Below are positions 1 to 5,474 of a stretch of 13,372 nt of DNA, piece by piece. The DNA lies in NCBI RefSeq assembly GCF_938036805.1, contig NZ_CALHWC010000007.1, positions 1-13,372 of the forward strand, given 5' to 3'. Within the stretch, counting starts at the first letter, position 1, and each line of letters starts with the position of its first letter. The translations under genes were made by a program, and so were the position numbers. The stretch comes from an uncultured Streptococcus sp. GTDB lineage: Bacteria; Bacillota; Bacilli; Lactobacillales; Streptococcaceae. Below the pieces are notes generated by a model. It saw only the letters and a program-made list of their open reading frames with translations, had not been told where the DNA came from and searched no databases.

Positions 1-77
1 CCATAGTAACCTTTAGCTAATTTTAAAATACGTTTACGACGTTTGCGTGATACAACGCCACCTTTAACACGTGCCAT
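1..77 (-). CDS. rplT: 50S ribosomal protein L20, N-terminal fragment
   Basis: Only the first 25 codons are inside the window; the gene continues past the left edge. The translation begins MARVKGGVVSRKRRKRILKL, the basic N-terminal extension typical of L20, which binds 23S rRNA early in assembly of the large ribosomal subunit. The ATG lies downstream of a strong ribosome binding site (GGAGG, about 9 bases before the start). It is the third gene of infC-rpmI-rplT, 46 bases after rpmI. In Bacillus L20 is known to be the autogenous repressor that acts on the leader upstream of infC; the leader seen here suggests a similar loop, but that is inference. Confidence 0.95.
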   Translation of the reverse strand, partial: MARVKGGVVSRKRRKRILKLAKGYY

Positions 78-123
78 GTTTTATTTCCTCCAAATATTTC
101 CTAGATAATTGTCACAAAATCTC

Positions 124-324
124 TTATTTAAGACCTGTAAGCATTGCTTTGATACGTTTGAAATCTCCTGAATGCACCATAGATGCTTTACGAAGATGAC
201 GACGTTGTTTCTTAGTTTTTCCGTGGAAACGGTGAGAAGTGTAAGCACGGAAACGTTTAAGTCCACCAGAACCTGTACGTTTGAAACGTTTAGCTGATGC
301 GCGGTGTGTTTTTTGTTTTGGCAT
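124..324 (-). CDS. rpmI: 50S ribosomal protein L35
   Basis: This is a 66-residue, very basic protein with the conserved L35 opening MPKQKTHRASAKRF and a histidine/arginine-rich core, at the normal length for the family. It is a structural protein of the large ribosomal subunit. The ATG is preceded by AAGGAG at proper spacing. It lies 33 bases after infC and 46 bases before rplT, with no terminator seen in either gap, so the three genes should be co-transcribed and respond together to the leader upstream of infC. Confidence 0.97.
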   Translation of the reverse strand: MPKQKTHRASAKRFKRTGSGGLKRFRAYTSHRFHGKTKKQRRHLRKASMVHSGDFKRIKAMLTGLK

Positions 325-357
325 GATAAAATCTCCTTTTTCTAACTTTCTGACAGT

Positions 358-888
358 TTATTTTTTGTCACTAATCGGTGCCATTTGCATGAACATTTGA
401 CGTCCATCCATCTTAGGCTTTTGCTCAATAATTGCAACATCTTGAGTTGCTTCAGCAAAGTCTGCCAAGACCTTAGCCCCGATTTCTTTGTGGGTAATCA
501 TCCGGCCTTTAAAGCGAATGGATACCTTAACTTTATTTCCTTTTTCAAGGAACTTGCGTGCGTTACGAAGTTTTGTATCAAAGTCCCCTTTATCAATGGT
601 AGGACTGAGACGTACTTCTTTCACAGTGACAACGCTTTGTTTTTTACGTTGTTCTTTCTGCTTTTTCTGATACTCAAACTTGAACTTGCCATAGTCCATA
701 ATTTTCGCAACAGGTGGTTTAGCTTGTGGCTGAATCAGGACCAAATCGACATTCGCTTCATCCGCAAGAGATTGCGCTTCGCTAAGCGGTTTAATACCTA
801 ATTGTTCGCCGTCAAGACCGATCAACCGAACTTCACGCACACGAATTTCATCATTGATGAATAAGTCTTGTTTTGCTATGGTTTTCAC
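358..888 (-). CDS. infC: Translation initiation factor IF-3 (start codon debatable; AUA at 877-879 favoured)
   Basis: IF3 binds the 30S subunit, prevents premature joining of 50S, and checks the start codon and initiator tRNA. The protein has the IF3 N-terminal domain (NDEIRVREVRLIG, then VDLVLIQPQAKPPVAKIMDY), a lysine-rich linker (KFKFEYQKKQKEQRKKQ) and the C-terminal domain (VKEVRLSPTIDKGDFDTKLR, FLEKGNKVKVSIRFKGR). The coordinates use a GTG at 886-888 (176 residues). That GTG sits inside the Shine-Dalgarno sequence (GAGGTG, 886-891), so it is a poor start. The codon with the right spacing, six bases further, is ATA at 877-879, giving a 173-residue protein whose N-terminus has the same length before the NDEIR motif as I recall for Bacillus subtilis IF3 (MISKDFIINEQIR). 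A non-AUG start that IF3 itself discriminates against is the known autoregulation device of E. coli infC (AUU). A TTG at 913-915 is also in frame but lies in the terminator U-tract. Confidence 0.96.
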   Translation of the reverse strand: MKTIAKQDLFINDEIRVREVRLIGLDGEQLGIKPLSEAQSLADEANVDLVLIQPQAKPPVAKIMDYGKFKFEYQKKQKEQRKKQSVVTVKEVRLSPTIDKGDFDTKLRNARKFLEKGNKVKVSIRFKGRMITHKEIGAKVLADFAEATQDVAIIEQKPKMDGRQMFMQMAPISDKK

Positions 889-1040
889 CTCTTTTTTTAT
901 TTTTAGAGAAAAACAAGTGCGGACCTGCTAACGCAAACCCGCACTACATGATAGTATTTCATCACTGAAACTGAATCCTGTAGAGCCAGACAACGTTAGT
1001 CGCAAGGCGAGAAGTTCTCACTTCTGCTTTTCTCAACTCC
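889..1040 (-). promoter_or_regulatory. Structured leader of infC-rpmI-rplT (probable L20/IF3 attenuator)
   Basis: The roughly 150-nt untranslated stretch between cmk and infC is rich in secondary structure on the minus strand. From 5' to 3' there is AGAAGT-GAGA-ACTTCT (1025-1010), a perfect 6-bp stem with a GNRA-type tetraloop. Next comes TTTCA-GTGA-TGAAA (about 970-957), a second short stem with a GNRA-type loop, and then the terminator hairpin at 945-908. CTAACG at 999-994 is complementary to CGTTAG at 933-928, inside the loop of the terminator hairpin, so a long-range pairing (anti-terminator or pseudoknot) is possible. L20 leaders controlling infC operons by attenuation are established in Bacillus. 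Equivalence here rests on position and structure; I could not run a covariance model. Confidence 0.75.
908..945 (-). terminator. Intrinsic terminator in the infC leader (attenuator)
   Basis: On the minus strand AGTGCGG (945-939) pairs perfectly with CCGCACT (922-916), with a possible inner TGC/GCA stem, followed by the T-rich run TTGTTTTT (916-909). It lies after a strong promoter and about 20-30 bases before the infC ribosome binding site, so it can only act as a conditional terminator for infC. It could also stop read-through from cmk. Confidence 0.8.
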
Positions 1041-1043
1041 ACT

Positions 1044-1072
1044 ATCATACCAAGTTTCTTTTTATTTGTCAA
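1044..1072 (-). promoter_or_regulatory. Extended -10 sigma-A promoter for infC operon
   Basis: Minus strand: TTGACA (1067-1072), a 17-base spacer, and TATGAT (1044-1049) preceded by TGG, which makes an extended -10 element. The -35 hexamer is a perfect consensus match and overlaps the last codons of cmk (the stop codon is at 1062-1064). The predicted start is near 1037, giving a leader of about 150-160 nt. Confidence 0.85.
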
Positions 1073-1739
1073 TAATTTTTTTCGCTTTTTCTTCAATAAA
1101 TTTGACAACTTCTGCAATTCCAATGCCTGTCGTATCAAAATGAATGGAGTCAGCCGCTGGCTTCAAGGGTGATGCTTCGCGATGACTATCCTTGTAGTCC
1201 CGCTCCGCTATTTCTTTTTTAAGAGTTTCCAAATCAGCTGGAATCCCCTTTTCGAGATTCTCTTTGTAGCGGCGCTCTGCCCTTTCCTCAACTGAAGCCA
1301 CTAGAAAAATTTTCAATTCTGCATCTGGCAAGACTACTGTCCCAATATCACGACCATCCATGACGATGCCGCCCTGTGCAGCAATTAACTGCTGCAAATG
1401 AACCAATTTTTCACGCACTTCCGGGATAGCTGATACCCACGACGCATTATTGGTCACTTCATTTTCTCGAATCGGATGAGTAACATCAACATCTCCTACA
1501 AACACTAGCTGCTCACCATTTTCAGAACGACCAAAACTAATCGAATAAGTCTCGAGCAAGGCTACGATCTCATCTACATCATTTTCAGTCAAATGATTTT
1601 GTAAAGCTAGGTAAGTGGCTGCACGGTACATGGCACCCGTATCCAAATAGGTATAATTAAAATCTTTGGCAATAATCTTTGCAACAGTGGATTTTCCACT
1701 TGAAGCAGGTCCATCAATCGCAATCTGAATCTGTTTCAT
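1062..1739 (-). CDS. cmk: Cytidylate kinase
   Basis: This kinase phosphorylates CMP and dCMP with ATP to give CDP and dCDP, feeding pyrimidine nucleotide and phospholipid precursor pools in the cytosol. The 225-residue length is normal for bacterial Cmk. Visible motifs are the P-loop GPASSGKST at residues 10-18, the YLDTGAMYRA segment (about 32-41) that contacts the nucleotide, and GRDIGTVVLPDA near the middle, followed by the arginine-rich lid VEERAERRYKE. The ATG is preceded by TAGGAG, which overlaps the stop codon of the LysM gene 9 bases upstream, so the two genes are probably translated from one mRNA. Its 3' end carries the -35 box of the infC promoter. Confidence 0.97.
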   Translation of the reverse strand: MKQIQIAIDGPASSGKSTVAKIIAKDFNYTYLDTGAMYRAATYLALQNHLTENDVDEIVALLETYSISFGRSENGEQLVFVGDVDVTHPIRENEVTNNASWVSAIPEVREKLVHLQQLIAAQGGIVMDGRDIGTVVLPDAELKIFLVASVEERAERRYKENLEKGIPADLETLKKEIAERDYKDSHREASPLKPAADSIHFDTTGIGIAEVVKFIEEKAKKIIDK

Positions 1740-1748
1740 AACCCGCTC

Positions 1749-2207
1749 CTACTGAATCTTAACAATATCACCTGGGTTGGCATACCAAGAACCAGTAGAC
1801 ATGTGCGACGGATTTAATTGCTCCAATTTTGCAATAGAGATACCTGCACGCGCTGCAATCGCAGCTTCTCCTTCACCAGGCTGAACAGTCAAAGTACCTT
1901 CTGAAGACTGAGTTGGCTTTTCTTCTGATTCACTTGGTTGCTCTGATGGAGCTGGTTGCTCCGCACTGCTACTTGAAGATGCAGCTGCATTAGAAGTACC
2001 ATAAAATCCATCCATAACGGTTTTTTTATTACTTCCGCCAGTAGAGAGGTAGGCGAAAAATAGTGCCATAGCAATGACCATCACTAGAAAAATAGCTGCT
2101 AATATGGTCAGCCAGCGGTCAACTTTACTCGCCTGACTTTTCTTTCTGCGATTCAATTTCTCTGCTCCATTATCATATACATCTGCTTCCCATGGTTCTT
2201 TTTCCAT
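1749..2207 (-). CDS. Single-pass membrane protein with C-terminal LysM domain (SAG1386/EF1546 type)
   Basis: The 152-residue protein has three parts. A charged cytoplasmic N-terminus (1-30, rich in Lys/Arg just before the membrane) leads into one transmembrane segment (about 32-55, WLTILAAIFLVMVIAMALFF). A low-complexity Ser/Glu/Pro/Gln linker (about 68-103) follows, and then a LysM-like domain to the end (LTVQPGEGEAAIAARAGIS...PGDIVKIQ). LysM domains bind N-acetylglucosamine in peptidoglycan, so the protein likely links membrane and wall; the exact role is unknown. The resemblance to the SAG1386/EF1546 surface-associated family is from memory of the family layout and its neighbourhood with ferredoxin and cmk. 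The ATG has a strong ribosome binding site (AAGGAGG). It probably starts the transcript that includes cmk. Confidence 0.85.
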   Translation of the reverse strand: MEKEPWEADVYDNGAEKLNRRKKSQASKVDRWLTILAAIFLVMVIAMALFFAYLSTGGSNKKTVMDGFYGTSNAAASSSSSAEQPAPSEQPSESEEKPTQSSEGTLTVQPGEGEAAIAARAGISIAKLEQLNPSHMSTGSWYANPGDIVKIQ

Positions 2208-2217
2208 GACTTCCTCC

Positions 2218-2246
2218 TTGAGTTTTTCTAAAAATCTTATTACAAT
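2218..2246 (+). promoter_or_regulatory. Candidate promoter for a leaderless ferredoxin mRNA
   Basis: Plus strand: TTGAGT (2218-2223), exactly 17 bases, then TACAAT (2241-2246). The usual distance puts the transcription start at about 2253, which is the A of the ATG beginning MKVTLIPE. There is no Shine-Dalgarno sequence in front of either ATG. It sits in the 39-base gap divergent from the LysM gene. Confidence 0.55.
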
Positions 2247-2252
2247 ATGAGT

Positions 2253-2450
2253 ATGAAAGTTACACTCATTCCCGAACGTTGCATTGCTTGCGGACTCTGC
2301 CAGACCTACTCAGATCTCTTTGATTATCACGATAATGGCATTGTCAAATTTTATCAAGACGACCAGCTCTTAGAAAAAGAGGTTGAGAGTCAGCCTGAGA
2401 TTCTCGAGGCTATTAAAAACTGTCCAACCCGAGCTCTGCTAAAAGACTAA
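2253..2450 (+). CDS. fer: Single-cluster 4Fe-4S ferredoxin
   Basis: This small (65-67 residue) acidic electron carrier has the cysteine pattern C-x2-C-x2-C (ERCIACGLC, residues 12, 15 and 18 counted from the earlier ATG) and a distant Cys-Pro (residue 59, NCPTRAL). That pattern ligates one [4Fe-4S] cluster in Bacillus-type ferredoxins. Redox partners cannot be told from here. Two ATGs are possible, 2247 and 2253. I prefer 2253 because the promoter hexamers predict transcription starting there and because no ribosome binding site is visible for either. It is the only plus-strand gene in the window, divergent from the LysM gene (39-45 bases apart), and its stop codon overlaps the end of the convergent ebsA-like gene by 4 bases. 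Confidence 0.93.
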   Translation: MKVTLIPERCIACGLCQTYSDLFDYHDNGIVKFYQDDQLLEKEVESQPEILEAIKNCPTRALLKD

Positions 2451-2935
2451 TTTTTCTTAGATTGGTCACCATAGTAGACCTCAAAATAATCTAGAAGAGT
2501 CAGATTGTCTACTAGTTCAACCTCGCCTTTAAAATGTTCATTTAAAGCTAGGGCGTTGACAAAATATTTTTTTGGCCACTTCCGCATACAGAAGGTCCTG
2601 CTACGACTCTTCCCTGTAAAATGAAGGGTGATAGACGTTTTTGTAACTTCTAGCTTCTCAATCGTTGAAATATCAATCTTGATTGGCGTAAAAGGATTTG
2701 CCGTAATAATGCGCAAAATACCGTCATCATAAATCGTGAAATATCTATGCACACCGATAGCCAGTAAGACCATAAACAAAAAGAATGAAAAGAGAACAAG
2801 AGTCGGAACACTGGAGCTTTCGTACATCAAGGCCAGTCCTATAAAAATCGGAATGACTGACAAAGACCAATAAATCACCAACACCGACATTTCTGGTTGC
2901 CAATGATAGCGTACTTTCCCAAAAATCTTTATCAT
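2447..2935 (-). CDS. ebsA: EbsA-like two-helix membrane protein
   Basis: The 162-residue protein has two hydrophobic segments near the N-terminus (about 17-38 and 43-63), then a soluble cytoplasmic tail with a beta-rich look (RYFTIYDDGILRIITANPFTPIKIDISTIEKLEVTKTSITLHF) reminiscent of a bPH-like fold. A basic motif, MRKWPKKYF, follows. I recognise it as the EbsA family, named in Enterococcus for a 'pore-forming' protein linked to enterococcal binding substance; the biochemical role is not established. The ATG is preceded by a G-rich ribosome binding site (GGGGGTG). The gene follows the terminator of the polysaccharide operon and probably has its own weak promoter (TGC-TAAACT near 2960). It overlaps the ferredoxin gene tail to tail. 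Confidence 0.78.
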   Translation of the reverse strand: MIKIFGKVRYHWQPEMSVLVIYWSLSVIPIFIGLALMYESSSVPTLVLFSFFLFMVLLAIGVHRYFTIYDDGILRIITANPFTPIKIDISTIEKLEVTKTSITLHFTGKSRSRTFCMRKWPKKYFVNALALNEHFKGEVELVDNLTLLDYFEVYYGDQSKKN

Positions 2936-2970
2936 ATCTTCACCCCCGTACTACTAGTTTAGCATAAAAT

Positions 2971-3010
2971 AATAAAAAATAGAATTGGTAAACCTATTCT
3001 ATTTTTTATT
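2971..3010 (-). terminator. AT-rich intrinsic terminator after the polysaccharide operon
   Basis: AATAAAAAATAGAAT (2971-2985) is perfectly complementary to ATTCTATTTTTTATT (2996-3010), around a 10-base spacer in which GGT/ACC may add pairs after one mismatch. On the minus strand the descending arm is a long U-rich run. The gacH-like stop codon (3006-3008) lies inside the hairpin. Stem GC content is low, so efficiency may be moderate. Confidence 0.7.
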
Positions 3011-5474
3011 TTGCTGGTACAGCAAAGAAATCCTTCGAAAGATATCCTTTCCCACCAACCATATCATATTCGATCAATTTCAAATCATCTGCAATTTCCT
3101 GAGCTGATGAATCCAGTGCCTTCTTGTCCACACTAGCCTTATGGAGAACCTCTGTCAATAAAGCGTAGTAAGGAGATACTTTCGAATTGGTCTGCTCAAG
3201 TAGCAAGGCTGAAAAATCACTAGAATTGACCAAAGGATAGTTCAACTTAGGTGTCTCATAATTGCTCCAGATAAAGTAATCGGTCAAGTATTGATTTTCA
3301 GGATGATCCTTAAAAGCTGACTGAGGGTACAGACCTGGCAAGTGATCACCATAAAAGACTACTGTTATCTTTTTATCAATTTTAGAAAGCTTGTCTAGAA
3401 ACTCCTTGGTCGCATTGTCTGTGTGGTAGAGCAAGCGAGTATAGTTTACTAACTTGTTATTTTCATCAGCTGTAAAACCCTCTCCTTGTGCCATAAGATT
3501 CGATGGTTCACTTTCTGACCAAGGTGCATGATTCTGCATTGTTATGACAGAAAAAAACTGATTTTGCTCTTTCTTTAAGTTATCTAATACTAGTTGATAA
3601 GAAGAAGCATCGCTATAATTTTCTCCCTGCCTATAAACAGATAATCCACTAGTTCCTAAAGAAATAAATTTATCATACCCTAATGTCTTATAAATAATAT
3701 CTCTAGAATAATTCGTTGGAGAAGCTAAATGTATGGCAATACGATTTTTCGATCCAAATTGATCACTGATTGCAGGAAATGCATTCATTCTAGGAACAAT
3801 TTCTGTATAGAGAACCGATATACTTGGTGAAAGATTATAGTATGGAAGTCCTGAAAGTGTTTGAAACTCCATATTTGCAGTTCCGCCACCATAACCGTCT
3901 GATTGCATCAAACCACTTGTCGTTCGTGATTTGACATCATGAATATTTGGAATCGGAGTTGTAGTAATTGATATACCTGAGAGCCTTTCAGGATCAGAAA
4001 AACTTTCACTCAAAACATAAACTACAGTTTGCTCGCTTATTAGGTTTGATCTAGTAGTATTTATTGAATCTGCTAATTGTTTATACTTTTCTTCCAAAGA
4101 ACGAATCTTAGACTGACTATAGCCATTCGGCTGTGTCATCACAGTTTCTGACATCTGCGAGAACCATACGAATGACAACGATCGTAATTGAGAATTAATC
4201 GTATTACCATACCAAGTCAAATCATGGTAATTATTCAAAATAGAAATCACAGGAATATTTTCTGCAACTCTTCCATCTTTTTTAGACGAAAAGATTCCTG
4301 TAACTGTAGCAAAAAAACTGCAGATTAGTAAAATTAAAGCCAGTCTATGTTTGAAATTCTGGATTAATTTATTTGGTAAAATATATTTTCTAACAGCAAG
4401 ATAGAATATTGTTACTATAGAAACGCTAAGTAAAATATACATTCCATAATGTCCATCTGCATAGCTTAGCAAGGTTCTCGGTGTCTTCAACCAAGCTAAG
4501 TCACTAGGAAGAATTGGCTCCTGCCTAAATTGAAATTTCAAACTATTTGCAATAGTTGTAACAACTCCCAAAAATATACAAATGATTGTCGGGAATAAAA
4601 AACTATTACAAATTAAATAAATTAATAAAAATAAAGCAAAAAAGATAATAATCTGAAAAAGTGTTGCTCCTGTAAATAAGCGTAAATCTAATATGATTAC
4701 ATCAGCTTTGAGACTATCTTGAATTGTGTAATTGAAGATAAACGCAAAAAGTGCACTAAATGTAAATGCTACTGAAAAACTAGAACGATTGTTAATAACA
4801 TCTCTCATACCTTTCACAAGTACGAAGCTTGGAATTGTAGAGACTAGCACAATATAGATAACAAAAACAATTAATCGAAAAATATATTGCTCACTATTTG
4901 TATTCGTAAATTCTAAAAATAATGAAAGTCTATCCATTACCGCTGGCAATTTAGAATCTGTTATACACATTATAATAAATAACTGGGAAACGACTAATGT
5001 CTCCATAAAACTTAAGTTCTGATAATTAATATTAAAAGTTTTAAATGGTTCCTGCTTACCTTTTTTCAGAATATATTTGTTAATAATTCCAAAAGCTAGT
5101 ATGGGAATTATTAAATATAAACTATTAGTTTGCCATAAATGATTCTTGTCAATATCCCATATTTTATAAGAAAAATCGTTCAAGTTTCTTGTGATTTCTA
5201 ACAGATAAGAAAACAGTATGTAGATAAAAAAGACAACTACAATAGCGATAAATGTTTCTTTTCGTAGAAATTTTGAAATATAGCGTCCTAATAACCAGCA
5301 TACAATTCCACTAATAATCATTGCAAAAATTAGGAACGGGGAATTAATAGTAGATATTTTAAAAGCTGAGGAGACATTAATATTAACAGCTGTCACATCT
5401 AAGATTAAACAACTAATTAAAATAAAGCAAATCTGTTCATAATAGTCACCTAAAGATTTCAGTTCTTTTTTCAA
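3006..5474 (-). CDS. gacH: GacH/SccH-like glycerol-phosphate transferase (LtaS-type sulfatase-fold membrane enzyme)
   Basis: The 822-residue protein has about 11-12 predicted membrane helices (residues 15 to about 400) followed by a large extracellular catalytic domain (about 405-822) of the LtaS/sulfatase superfamily. Visible active-site candidates are Glu490 (LSESFSDPE), the nucleophile Thr532 (GGGTANMEFQ), His649 (QNHAPW), and Asp710/His711 (FYGDHLPGLYP), the expected metal-site pattern. GacH of S. pyogenes and SccH of S. mutans, of similar length and at the same cluster position after gacG/rgpF, attach sn-glycerol-1-phosphate to the polysaccharide side chain. That reaction is the best inference here. 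The start is a TTG directly after the rgpF amber stop, which is in the same reading frame, so no earlier start is possible. GAGGG about 10 bases upstream can serve as ribosome binding site, and the next Met is already inside the second membrane helix. The 5' two-thirds is strikingly AT-rich, while the last 500 bases are not. Confidence 0.88.
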   Translation of the reverse strand: MKKELKSLGDYYEQICFILISCLILDVTAVNINVSSAFKISTINSPFLIFAMIISGIVCWLLGRYISKFLRKETFIAIVVVFFIYILFSYLLEITRNLNDFSYKIWDIDKNHLWQTNSLYLIIPILAFGIINKYILKKGKQEPFKTFNINYQNLSFMETLVVSQLFIIMCITDSKLPAVMDRLSLFLEFTNTNSEQYIFRLIVFVIYIVLVSTIPSFVLVKGMRDVINNRSSFSVAFTFSALFAFIFNYTIQDSLKADVIILDLRLFTGATLFQIIIFFALFLLIYLICNSFLFPTIICIFLGVVTTIANSLKFQFRQEPILPSDLAWLKTPRTLLSYADGHYGMYILLSVSIVTIFYLAVRKYILPNKLIQNFKHRLALILLICSFFATVTGIFSSKKDGRVAENIPVISILNNYHDLTWYGNTINSQLRSLSFVWFSQMSETVMTQPNGYSQSKIRSLEEKYKQLADSINTTRSNLISEQTVVYVLSESFSDPERLSGISITTTPIPNIHDVKSRTTSGLMQSDGYGGGTANMEFQTLSGLPYYNLSPSISVLYTEIVPRMNAFPAISDQFGSKNRIAIHLASPTNYSRDIIYKTLGYDKFISLGTSGLSVYRQGENYSDASSYQLVLDNLKKEQNQFFSVITMQNHAPWSESEPSNLMAQGEGFTADENNKLVNYTRLLYHTDNATKEFLDKLSKIDKKITVVFYGDHLPGLYPQSAFKDHPENQYLTDYFIWSNYETPKLNYPLVNSSDFSALLLEQTNSKVSPYYALLTEVLHKASVDKKALDSSAQEIADDLKLIEYDMVGGKGYLSKDFFAVPAK

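Noticed and set aside
81..266. Minus-strand 61-codon frame overlapping rpmI
   Set aside because: It is in another frame of the same strand through rpmI and its downstream gap; rpmI is unmistakable and the alternative has no family features.
385..801. Plus-strand open frame of 138 codons opposite infC
   Set aside because: It lies fully antisense to the well-conserved infC, has no recognisable motif and no ribosome binding site that I could see; it is a shadow of infC.
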